DNA of 56,867 nt from NCBI GenBank assembly GCA_018819105.1, contig JAHJQV010000050.1, positions 1 through 56,867 on the forward strand. The letters are read 5' to 3'. A model generated the notes under the pieces. That model did not search any database. It was not told the DNA's origin and saw only the letters and a program-made list of their open reading frames with translations. This document shows positions 19,786-26,931 of the stretch, one piece after another. The DNA comes from Gammaproteobacteria bacterium (GTDB taxonomy: Bacteria; Pseudomonadota; Gammaproteobacteria; Xanthomonadales; Wenzhouxiangellaceae). Each line of letters opens with the position of its first letter. Position 1 is the first letter of the stretch. The position numbers and the translations under genes were made by a program.

Positions 19786-20372
19786 TACGGTGTCCTGTCG
19801 GCAGGCTGGTCGCGGTTGCCCTTGTCCTTGCCATTTTTCTTGCCCTGGCGCTGCTTGCCGGCATCGTCGTCGCAACGCGGCCGGCTCAGATAGGTTTCAT
19901 CCGGATCAATCACCGCCTGCCCCTGCAGGGCAGAGCGACCCAGCAGCACAGGATAGATAAAGTGGCTGCGATCTATCAGGCTGAACTCGATGTCATGCAG
20001 CTTGTCCCCGAGGCAGACCTCAAGCATGACCACCGGGCGGCGCTGATGCTCGCCACTGTGGCGCACGATGCGCACATAGCGTTCCAGTGGTCGCTCCAGC
20101 GTGAACGATTCCTGCGCATCATCGTCGGTGATAACAAAGCGCACCCAGCGCTTGCCGTCCTGGCGAAAGACTTCAATTTCGGTGGCATCCAGCGACGAGG
20201 TTTTTGCGCCGCTGTCCAGTTTGGCCTTCATCGACAGACCGCTGCCGAAGATCTCCACACGCTCGACCCAACCCAGAATGTCCTTGTCGGCAGCCGACAA
20301 CGGTGGCACCTGCAACACTGCCAGCAGGCAGAACGTTTTCAACATGGCGCGATAGGGATTCATGCTGCGCAT
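19785..20372 (-). CDS. Retropepsin-like (ATP-dependent zinc protease family) periplasmic protein
   Basis: 195 residues. A signal peptide (LKTFCLLAVLQVPPLSA) precedes a single retropepsin-like domain: active-site-type motif KLDSGAKTSSLDA with Asp53, then a PVLLGRSAL strand where the family has its second conserved element. The family is named ATP-dependent zinc protease in databases, though the fold suggests an aspartyl-type protease. The C-terminal tail is strongly basic and charged (KQRQGKKNGKDKGNRDQ). GAG lies five bases before the chosen ATG; another ATG three codons in is possible. It is the first gene of the three-gene operon with the 7TM and ATP-grasp proteins. Confidence 0.85.
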   Translation of the reverse strand: MRSMNPYRAMLKTFCLLAVLQVPPLSAADKDILGWVERVEIFGSGLSMKAKLDSGAKTSSLDATEIEVFRQDGKRWVRFVITDDDAQESFTLERPLERYVRIVRHSGEHQRRPVVMLEVCLGDKLHDIEFSLIDRSHFIYPVLLGRSALQGQAVIDPDETYLSRPRCDDDAGKQRQGKKNGKDKGNRDQPADRTP

Positions 20373-20426
20373 TGTAGCTCACAGCATCAGCGACAGCACA
20401 GCCGTCGCAAGATATCTTTTCCAGGT

Positions 20427-22043
20427 CTATTTTTTGCCGCTTTCCACCTTGCGCACATGTTCCACCGCCGCCTCCAGCGCCTCCTGCCGGGTGGGGAACA
20501 CCATGCCCGGGTCAAAATACTTGTCGGCCTGCAGTGAGCGCAGCACTTTTTTCAGCTCCTCGTTCATGGCAGCCACATAGACATGGCGTCCGGCCGCATG
20601 GGCATCCTGACTGATGTCGGCGATGGCACGGGCCGATGACACATCCAGAAACGGCACGCGGGAAAAGTCCAGGATCAGAATGTAGGCATCATCATGGGCA
20701 TGGGTGCGAATCATGTGTCCCATGTTGGCGGCGGCACCGAAACTCAGCGGACCACCAAAATCAAACACATTGACCCGGCCTTTGGCCTGCTCGATCAGCT
20801 CCAGCTCATTGGGCAACAGTTCCCGCTTGGGGTGCTCGGCAATACGCTTGAGCTGAAGTTGTGCCACTTGACGCACAAACGCCAGCGCCGCCAGCACCAC
20901 GCCAGCCGCTACCGCTGTGATCAGATCGACAAACACGGTCAACGCCAGCACCAGCACCATCAGCAGCAGGTCCCAGCGCGGGCCACGGTGGGCCATGCGC
21001 AGATAACCCCAGTCGATGATGTCGATGCCGACCTTGACCAGAATGCCAGCCAGTGCAGCGTGCGGAATCTGCGCCGCCAGTGGTCCCAGCGCCAGCACGA
21101 TGGCCAGCAGCAGCACGGCATGGATGATGCCGGAGAGATTGGTCACGCCACCGGCCCGGATGTTCACCACCGTGCGCATGGTGGCGCCGGCACCGGGCAG
21201 CGCGCCAAAGAATCCGGCCACGCCATTGCCGATACCCTGGCCGATCAGTTCCTTGTCAGGGTCATGCTTGCTGCGCGTCATGTTGTCGGCCACCAGCGAG
21301 GTGAGCAGACTGTCAATGGCTCCCAGCACGGCCAGAATGAAGGCGGCCTCCAGCACCAGGTAGGCGGCATCGTGATCGTAGGATGGCAGCATCAGTTGCG
21401 GCAGACCGGAGGGGATGTCGCCCAGTACCGGCGCACCCGGCAACAGCAGACTGACCACGGTGCCGGCGATCAGTGCAGCCAGTGCACCTGGCAGGTATTT
21501 TGAATAACGCGATGGCCAGCCATAGCCGACAATCAGGGCGGTGGCACCGACCGCAAGGGCCTGCCAGTTGACGTTGACCACGGCATCGGGAATCACCGAC
21601 AACGCCCCCAGCACATCGCCCGGGGGCTCGGCCCCGAGCAGGCGGCCAATCTGCAGAATCACAATGATGGCACCAATGCCGCTCATGAAGCCCGACACCA
21701 CCGGGTACGGCACCAGCTGTATGTACTGGCCGAATTTGAGCACACCGAAGGCAACCTGCATGACGCCGGCGAGAATGACGGCGGTAAACACCAGTTCCGG
21801 GCGATCCGACATGCTGGCAAACAAGCCGGCAAACACCACCACCATGGGTCCGGTCGGGCCGGAGATGTTGGTCGGTGTGCCACCGAACAGGGCGGCCAGA
21901 AAGCCGACAAAAATGGCGCCATAGATGCCTGCAATGGGCCCGGCTCCGGAGGCCACACCAAATGCCAGCGCCAGTGGCAGTGCCACAATCCCAGTGGTGA
22001 TGCCACCGTAAATGTCCCCGCGCAGGTGCTTGAAAGAAACCAT
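20427..22043 (-). CDS. SulP family anion (probable bicarbonate) transporter with STAS domain
   Basis: 538 residues. SulP transporter: hydrophobic core with the conserved N-terminal pattern DIYGGITTGIVALPLALAFGVASGAGP and NISGPTGPM, about ten to twelve membrane spans, and a cytoplasmic C-terminal STAS domain from about residue 420 (ILDFSRVPFLDVSSARAIAD). SulP proteins exchange sulfate, bicarbonate or dicarboxylates with sodium or protons. The start overlaps the stop of a beta-carbonic anhydrase as TGATG, which strongly suggests bicarbonate as substrate, as for BicA-type transporters. I cannot tell the coupling ion from sequence. Confidence 0.92.
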   Translation of the reverse strand: MVSFKHLRGDIYGGITTGIVALPLALAFGVASGAGPIAGIYGAIFVGFLAALFGGTPTNISGPTGPMVVVFAGLFASMSDRPELVFTAVILAGVMQVAFGVLKFGQYIQLVPYPVVSGFMSGIGAIIVILQIGRLLGAEPPGDVLGALSVIPDAVVNVNWQALAVGATALIVGYGWPSRYSKYLPGALAALIAGTVVSLLLPGAPVLGDIPSGLPQLMLPSYDHDAAYLVLEAAFILAVLGAIDSLLTSLVADNMTRSKHDPDKELIGQGIGNGVAGFFGALPGAGATMRTVVNIRAGGVTNLSGIIHAVLLLAIVLALGPLAAQIPHAALAGILVKVGIDIIDWGYLRMAHRGPRWDLLLMVLVLALTVFVDLITAVAAGVVLAALAFVRQVAQLQLKRIAEHPKRELLPNELELIEQAKGRVNVFDFGGPLSFGAAANMGHMIRTHAHDDAYILILDFSRVPFLDVSSARAIADISQDAHAAGRHVYVAAMNEELKKVLRSLQADKYFDPGMVFPTRQEALEAAVEHVRKVESGKK

Positions 22044-22714
22044 CAGGCGGTCACTCCGCTGGTCACGTCATCGGCCATGTGATGGCTGCCTTCATAATGT
22101 TCCTCGACCGGAATGAAGCTGTCGCTGGGGCTGTTGTAAGCCTTGACCATGCCGCTGCCGACATCATAGATCCAGCCATGCAGCTCAATCTCGTTGGTGG
22201 CCAGACGCGCGGCAATATAGGGATGGGTGGCCAGATGCTGCATCTGCAGCACCACATTGCGCTCACACAGCAGATCCAGCCGCTCTTGCGGGTCTGATTC
22301 CTTGTATTTGTGGTCAATCACTGACACTGCCGCACGGCTGTGCACCAGCCAGTCCAGCACATGCGGGAAATCCTTCAGGCTGTCGATGTCCATGGCTGCA
22401 CCCATCGCGCCACAGCCATAATGGCCGCAGATGATGACATCCTTGACTTGCAATGCCTGCACCGCGTACTCGATCGATGCGGTCATGCCACCGGCATGGT
22501 ACTGATGCGGCGGCACGATGTTGCCGGCATTACGGCAGATGAACAGCTCACCGGGATTGGTCTGGGTGATAAGATTCGGGTCAATGCGTGAATCCGAGCA
22601 GGTAATGAACAGCACCTCAGGCGATTGCGATATGGCCAGCCGATCGAACAGTTCAGACAGCTTGGGCAGCACCTCACGGCGAAACTTCAGGGTACCTTCG
22701 ATGACGTGTTTCAT
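22043..22714 (-). CDS. Beta-class carbonic anhydrase
   Basis: 223 residues. Interconverts CO2 and bicarbonate. Zinc ligands and catalytic dyad are complete: Cys39, Asp41 and Arg43 in CSDSR, His98 and Cys101 in HYGCGAMG. Length and spacing are typical of the family, with a C-terminal extension (SFIPVEEHYEGSHHM) as in many cyanobacterial and proteobacterial members. GAGG lies eight bases before the ATG. It is the first gene of a two-gene operon with the SulP transporter and is transcribed away from a LysR-type regulator. Together they would supply bicarbonate, which is also the substrate of the CarAB enzyme encoded elsewhere in the window. Confidence 0.95.
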   Translation of the reverse strand: MKHVIEGTLKFRREVLPKLSELFDRLAISQSPEVLFITCSDSRIDPNLITQTNPGELFICRNAGNIVPPHQYHAGGMTASIEYAVQALQVKDVIICGHYGCGAMGAAMDIDSLKDFPHVLDWLVHSRAAVSVIDHKYKESDPQERLDLLCERNVVLQMQHLATHPYIAARLATNEIELHGWIYDVGSGMVKAYNSPSDSFIPVEEHYEGSHHMADDVTSGVTA

Positions 22715-22738
22715 GACCTTGACCTCGATGTATCAGTA

Positions 22739-22806
22739 AAACTTAACGATGTAATGACGATATTGTATAGTTTAAGTTTCACTATTTCACGATAGTCAAC
22801 TGCTAT
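22739..22806. promoter_or_regulatory. Divergent regulatory region with OxyR-like half-sites
   Basis: Between carbonic anhydrase and the LysR gene lie an inverted repeat AAACTTAA (22739-22746) / TTAAGTTT (22772-22779) and a series of ATAG/CTAT elements: ATAG 22767-22770, CTAT 22782-22785, ATAG 22792-22795 and CTAT 22803-22806. The last pair has the seven-base spacing of an OxyR half-site, and CTAT-N6-ATAG is close to the inter-site spacing. A possible lysR promoter is TTAACG (22744-22749) with TATAGT (22766-22771). A TTGACT on the minus strand (22796-22801) might serve the anhydrase, but its -10 spacing is poor. Confidence 0.55.
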
Positions 22807-22815
22807 CATTCTGTC

Positions 22816-23769
22816 ATGCGAACCAAACAACCGACACTGCGTCAGCTCGGCTACTTCATCGCCGTCAGTGAGAGCGCCAACTATCATCGTGCTGCAGCCC
22901 GTCTGCAGGTCAGTCAGCCCACCATCACCACGCAGATCCAGGCGCTGGAAAATCTGCTCGGCTGCAAGCTTTTCGAGCGCGCTCGCAGTGGCATCATGCT
23001 GACCCCGACCGCACGCGAGTTGCTGCCAATGGCACGGCAGATCATGGAGTCCGTGGGCAACCTGGAAATGCTCGCCAAAGCCACCGACGATGGCCCGGCC
23101 GGCACCTACAAGCTTGGTATTCCGCCGACGCTGGGGCCGTATTATCTGCCGCGCATTCTGCCGCAACTGCATCAACAGTATCCGCGCCTGCAGTTGTATT
23201 GCCGCGAACGCCCGCATGCGCAGCTGGAGGCCGGTCTGCTCGATGGTGAACACGACCTGATCATCTCCACCCTGCCACTGCTGGGGGCGCAGACCAGCAG
23301 CCGGCTGCTGTTCCACGAGCCCCTGCAACTGGTGGTCAGCATGGAGCACCGTCTCGCCGCAGAAACCGCCATCAGCAAGCAGGAACTGGTGGGCGAAAAA
23401 CTGCTGATTCTGGAAGAACAGCACCACCTGCATGAGCTGATCCAGAGCTTCGCCCGCGAGCTTAGTGCGGACATCCTGTATGGATTCGCCGGCACCAGTC
23501 TGGATACGCTGCGCCAGATGATCGGTCTGAACATGGGGGTGGCGCTGTTGCCGGACTTCTACATCGACTCGGAAATCATCACCCACGCAGATCCACAGGT
23601 GTCGGTGATGCGCATCCGTGATTATCCGCTGCAGCGCGGCATCTACATCAGCTGGCGCAACCGTTCACCCAATCGGGCATTTTTTCAGCAATTGGCGGAG
23701 TTGCTGACCCGCCTGCAGCATACATCCGGCAAAACGCTCACCGCGCAGAGTTATTCAGAAGCCCCTTAG
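22816..23769 (+). CDS. LysR-type regulator, OxyR-like but without the redox cysteines
   Basis: 317 residues. N-terminal winged HTH (LRQLGYFIAVSESANYHRAAARLQVSQPTITTQIQALE) and a periplasmic-binding-like effector domain from about residue 95. Segments LLILEEQHHLHEL and GTSLDTLRQMIGLNMGVALLP align with OxyR, yet the peroxide-sensing positions are His204 and Ala213 instead of Cys199 and Cys208 of E. coli OxyR. It is therefore not expected to form the OxyR disulfide. Being divergent from carbonic anhydrase and SulP, it probably controls them in response to another signal. Its stop overlaps the convergent flavoprotein gene by four bases. Confidence 0.88.
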   Translation: MRTKQPTLRQLGYFIAVSESANYHRAAARLQVSQPTITTQIQALENLLGCKLFERARSGIMLTPTARELLPMARQIMESVGNLEMLAKATDDGPAGTYKLGIPPTLGPYYLPRILPQLHQQYPRLQLYCRERPHAQLEAGLLDGEHDLIISTLPLLGAQTSSRLLFHEPLQLVVSMEHRLAAETAISKQELVGEKLLILEEQHHLHELIQSFARELSADILYGFAGTSLDTLRQMIGLNMGVALLPDFYIDSEIITHADPQVSVMRIRDYPLQRGIYISWRNRSPNRAFFQQLAELLTRLQHTSGKTLTAQSYSEAP

Positions 23770-24971
23770 ACAAACTGACCGCAGGCATGGCCACTGGCCC
23801 AGGCCCACTGGAAATTGAAACCACCCAGATGTCCGGTCACATCCAGCACCTCGCCGATGAAATACAGATCAGGTTGCCGGTGTGCGGCAAAACTGCGTGA
23901 CGAGATCTCATCGGTGTCAATGCCGCCGAGGGTGACCTCTGCAGTGCGATAGCCTTCGGTGCCACCAGGCTTGAGACGCCAGCAGCAGAAGTGCCGGGTT
24001 AACAGGCCGATGTCTTTATCCGAACAATCCGCCAGCCGCCGCTCCAGCAAATGTGGACACCACCATTGCAGCAGGCGTCGCGCCAGGTTGCGACTCAGCC
24101 GCTGCGACAGCCAGTTGCCCACGGTGGTTTTCGCTTGCTGTCGGCGGGCAGCGGCAAGCTCCACCTCCAGATTCAGTTCCGGCAGCAGGTTGATGTCGAT
24201 GGCGTCGCCGGGCTGCCAGTAGGAGGAGATCTGCAGCATGGCCGGGCCACTCAGACCGCGATGCGTAAACAGGATGTTTTCCGCGAAACTGACCCCGTTG
24301 CAGCGCACTGTGGCAGCCGTTGACACGCCGGACAAACCATCCAGCTGGGCGAGCTGCTCCGCACTGAGCGTGAACGGCACCAGCGCCGGGCTGGTTGGCA
24401 GCACCCGCAGCCCGAACTGTCTGGCCAGCTCATAACCAAATCCGCTGGCCCCCATTTTCGGAATCGAGAGCCCTCCAGTTGCCACCACCAGTGCGGCACA
24501 GCTGACTGGCCCCAACGTGGTCGCCAGATAGAAACCTGTGTCCTGCGCCTGCACCGCAGACACACTCACCGAGGTGTGCAACTGCACGCCGCCAGCTTCG
24601 CATTCGCGCAGCAGCATATTGAGGATGTCACGCGATTTGTCATCGCAAAACAGCTGACCCAGCTTCTTCTCATGCCAGGCAATGCCGTGACGATCAACCA
24701 TGGCCAGAAAATCATTCTGGCTGTAGCGACTCAGCGCCGATTTGCAGAAATGCGGGTTGCCGGAAATGAAATTGTCCGGCGTCGTCCACAGATTGGTGAA
24801 GTTGCAACGCCCGCCACCGGACATGAGAATCTTCTTGCCGGGCTTGTTGGCATGATCGAGCAGCAACACACGACGGCCACGCTGCCCGGCGGTGAATGCA
24901 CACATCAGCCCGGCAGCACCGGCTCCGATGATGACCACATCAAAATGCGCTACAGAGCCCGCCTTCACCAC
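23766..24971 (-). CDS. BaiN/RdsA-type NAD(P)/FAD-dependent oxidoreductase (HI0933 family)
   Basis: About 401 residues. HI0933-family flavoprotein: FAD-binding FDVVIIGAGAAGLMCAF near the N-terminus, the family hallmark KKILMSGGGRCNFTN, VVATGGLSIPKMGASGFGY, and a C-terminal GEVLDVTGHLGGFNFQWAWASG. Family members are poorly characterised; one is reported as a bile-acid dehydroxylation reductase. The start is uncertain. I prefer GTG at 24969-24971, which gives the usual N-terminus. An in-frame ATG at 25056-25058 lies in the loop of a hairpin in a repeat (25044-25075) and would add a foreign-looking leader, though AAGG stands before it. Confidence 0.88.
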   Translation of the reverse strand: MVKAGSVAHFDVVIIGAGAAGLMCAFTAGQRGRRVLLLDHANKPGKKILMSGGGRCNFTNLWTTPDNFISGNPHFCKSALSRYSQNDFLAMVDRHGIAWHEKKLGQLFCDDKSRDILNMLLRECEAGGVQLHTSVSVSAVQAQDTGFYLATTLGPVSCAALVVATGGLSIPKMGASGFGYELARQFGLRVLPTSPALVPFTLSAEQLAQLDGLSGVSTAATVRCNGVSFAENILFTHRGLSGPAMLQISSYWQPGDAIDINLLPELNLEVELAAARRQQAKTTVGNWLSQRLSRNLARRLLQWWCPHLLERRLADCSDKDIGLLTRHFCCWRLKPGGTEGYRTAEVTLGGIDTDEISSRSFAAHRQPDLYFIGEVLDVTGHLGGFNFQWAWASGHACGQFV

Positions 24972-24975
24972 AGCA

Positions 24976-25452
24976 TTACTGGCGTTTGTACTGACTGGGG
25001 CAATGCGCGCGCTGCACTGATTTGTGGCGCAGTATAACAGGATGTTGAAAAAGTCCATCCCTGGCCTTTTTCAACTCGCTTAGGCGCGGCGCATGTCCGC
25101 GCCTCGCTCCGTTTCGCAAGCACTTGCGTGCTTGAGAAACGATGCGACCCATCCCAGGATCGCATAACAGGCTGTTATTCAACAGCCTGTTAAAGTGCTT
25201 GGTACGACGGCCACTGACCCGCTGGCGCCACAACCTGAAGCTGCCCGGTTTGAGCTGCCTGCGCATCAGGGTGATCACATCGGCCTCAGTCAGACCGTGG
25301 TTGCAGGCTATGGCCTCAAACGGCGTGCGATCCTCCCAGGCCATCTCAATCACGCGGGACATGGCTTCTTGTGACAGTCTGTGCATAGTCTGGCTCTGTG
25401 CAGTTGCTGGCTCCAGAACAACAGTCGCCCGGCGCAGCAAGTTGGATGTCAT
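24976..25452 (-). CDS. DUF2805 / TIGR03643 family protein with repeat-derived C-terminal extension
   Basis: 158 residues as read here. The conserved part (LSQEAMSRVIEMAWEDRTPFEAI, ADVITLMRRQLKPGSFRLWRQRVSGRRTKH) is the DUF2805 domain, a small putative DNA-binding fold of unknown role, normally about 80 residues. After about residue 82 the frame enters a structured repeat (25036-25192) and the tail no longer resembles the family. The native stop has probably been replaced by the repeat, so the gene reads on until 24976. The start could be ATG at 25450-25452 or, closer to the domain, ATG at 25384-25386; neither has a strong ribosome binding site. It follows arfB on the same strand. Confidence 0.7.
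   Translation of the reverse strand: MTSNLLRRATVVLEPATAQSQTMHRLSQEAMSRVIEMAWEDRTPFEAIACNHGLTEADVITLMRRQLKPGSFRLWRQRVSGRRTKHFNRLLNNSLLCDPGMGRIVSQARKCLRNGARRGHAPRLSELKKARDGLFQHPVILRHKSVQRAHCPSQYKRQ
25036..25192. repeat. Structured intergenic repeat with three strong hairpins
   Basis: Three stems: GTTGAAAAAG / CTTTTTCAAC (25044-25053 with 25066-25075), GTTTC-CAAGCAC / GTGCTTG-GAAAC (25111-25140, arms nearly perfect around TTGC), and TAACAGGCTGTT / AACAGCCTGTTA (25165-25176 with 25181-25192). None has the T-tract of a standard terminator. GTTGAAAAAGTCC-type ends are familiar from dispersed repeats and IS ends in proteobacteria, so this is probably a non-autonomous repeat, not host sequence. Confidence 0.7.
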
Positions 25453-25464
25453 GCGCCACGCCAA

Positions 25465-25881
25465 TCAGGACAAATCCGGTTTGCCGCGCAGTTTCTTGAT
25501 CTGCGCCTTGTGCGTTTTTGCCTGCAGACGCCGTCGTTTTGCCGCCAGTGAAGGCCGTGTCGGCTGGCGTTTTTTGCGCACCCGTGTGGCATCAAGTATA
25601 AGTTGACGCAGCCGCTGCAAAGCATCATTGCGATTGAGTTCCTGGGTACGATGGGATTGCGCCTTGATCACCACCACGCCATCGCGGGTGATGCGCTGAT
25701 CAGCGAACTGCAGCAAGCGCTGTTTCCATGACTGCGGCAGCGACGAGGCATGGATGTCAAAACGCAGGTGCACCGCTGTGGCCACCTTGTTGACATTCTG
25801 CCCCCCTGCGCCACCGGCACGAATGAACTGCAGGTCAATTTCGCCGAGTGGAAGGCTGATATTGTTGTCAAGATCAAGCAT
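25465..25881 (-). CDS. arfB: Alternative ribosome-rescue peptidyl-tRNA hydrolase ArfB
   Basis: 138 residues. ArfB (YaeJ) enters stalled ribosomes and hydrolyses the peptidyl-tRNA. The catalytic GGQ is at residues 26-28 in RAGGAGGQNVNK, followed by VHLRFDI and VVIKAQSHRTQELNR. The C-terminal tail is strongly basic (KKRQPTRPSLAAKRRRLQAKTHK in pieces), the part that threads into the empty mRNA channel. The ATG at 25879-25881 gives the standard N-terminus; a longer frame upstream is unlikely. The tail region is complete, so the gene appears functional. Confidence 0.94.
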   Translation of the reverse strand: MLDLDNNISLPLGEIDLQFIRAGGAGGQNVNKVATAVHLRFDIHASSLPQSWKQRLLQFADQRITRDGVVVIKAQSHRTQELNRNDALQRLRQLILDATRVRKKRQPTRPSLAAKRRRLQAKTHKAQIKKLRGKPDLS

Positions 25882-25968
25882 AAACTGACAATAGTGTAGC
25901 TGGTTCCATAACAATACAATGAAAAATTAATCTGTTATCTTTAGTGGAGATCAGAACAGGAATCAGTC

Positions 25969-26457
25969 ATGGCCATTCGCTATCTTAAAGTACTGCTGGT
26001 GCTGTGCACAGCTCTCATGTGCCTGCTTTATGCTCTACAAAACCTTGCCAATCTGCAGGTCGCGCACCAGGTCGTGGGGTTGGTCCTGAACATGGCAGAT
26101 CACCAGTATTATCCGAACTCGATATTACCAGCCATCACCAGCCCGATACTCACCGGCCTGGCCGTGACCGTGATCATCGCTTTGGAGTTCGCCGCCGGTT
26201 TAATCGCCTTGAAAGGCTGCTTGAATCTGTGGCGGCATCGCCATGCCAGCAGCGAGGCATTTCAGCAGGCCAAGTGCTGGGCCTTGCTGGGTTGCGGTCT
26301 GGCGGTACTGATCTGGTTCGGCCTGTTTGGCGTCATCGGTGGTGCCTTGTTCCAGATGTGGCAGACCGAGTTGGGCAGCCAGTCACTCAACGGTGCTTTT
26401 CAATATGCGGTGAGTGCCTCGCTGATACTGATTTTTGTCAACATGCCAGATCATTAA
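25969..26457 (+). CDS. DUF2165 family small integral membrane protein
   Basis: 162 residues with four hydrophobic segments, matching the DUF2165 pattern: an N-terminal helix after MAIRYLKVLLVL, a loop with the NLQVAHQVVGLVLNM segment, two central helices around LAVTVIIALEFAAGLIAL and LLGCGLAVLIWFGLFGVIGG, and a last one (AVSASLILIFV). Function is unknown; inner-membrane location is expected. AGGA precedes the ATG by about seven bases. It stands alone, divergent from arfB, with a 263-bp MITE inserted 51 bases after its stop. Confidence 0.85.
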   Translation: MAIRYLKVLLVLCTALMCLLYALQNLANLQVAHQVVGLVLNMADHQYYPNSILPAITSPILTGLAVTVIIALEFAAGLIALKGCLNLWRHRHASSEAFQQAKCWALLGCGLAVLIWFGLFGVIGGALFQMWQTELGSQSLNGAFQYAVSASLILIFVNMPDH

Positions 26458-26508
26458 GCCAGAGCTCGTTGCTTCTGCATAAAACATGTTTCTTTCGAAA
26501 CCATCTAG

Positions 26509-26771
26509 TGTACCCCGCCGGAAATACTGTAACGTTCAGCGAGTCGGAAAGCGCTTAGCCGCAAGGCATGGCTCGCAGGTCATGGCCATTCCATGGCCAA
26601 GAGTCATAACACAGCGGATGAGTGCTTTCCGGCTCGCCCTGCGGGAGCGCCCCTGAGGCTGCATTATGGCGTTGCAATCCTTGTCAAGGGCTTGCCATTG
26701 ACTGCGGATCGTGTCTTGTACTGCAGCCTCAGGTCGCGCTCTGAATGTCACAGTATTTCCGGCGGGGTACA
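26509..26771. mobile_element. MITE-like element, 263 bp, complete copy
   Basis: The two ends are terminal inverted repeats of about 30 bp beginning TGTACCCCGCCGGAAATA, with two differences over that length, and both are flanked by CTAG (26505-26508 and 26772-26775). CTAG is its own complement, so it could be a 4-bp target duplication or part of the ends. The interior encodes nothing convincing. A second copy starts at 56674, about 95 percent alike by eye over its visible 194 bases. Confidence 0.88.
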
Positions 26772-26841
26772 CTAGCAGCAGCAGAAACCTGGGGTGAACA
26801 TATTGCAATCTGCCACAACTTCACTATAGACAAATAAGCAC

Positions 26842-26872
26842 AAAAAAGCCCGGATGATTGCTCATCCGGGCT
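26842..26872 (-). terminator. Rho-independent terminator of the haloperoxidase gene
   Basis: Perfect 11-bp arms AGCCCGGATGA (26847-26857) and TCATCCGGGCT (26862-26872) around a four-base loop; on the minus strand the stem runs into six T. It lies 60 bases after the haloperoxidase stop. Confidence 0.92.
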
Positions 26873-26931
26873 CTATGGCTGCCTGTTCAGATGCGCACAC
26901 CGCGTGGCTGTGCGTCAGAACATGGCAAGGT

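Noticed and set aside
22816-23769. Calling the LysR gene oxyR
   Set aside because: Both redox cysteines are missing and the neighbours are carbonic anhydrase and SulP, not peroxide-defence genes.
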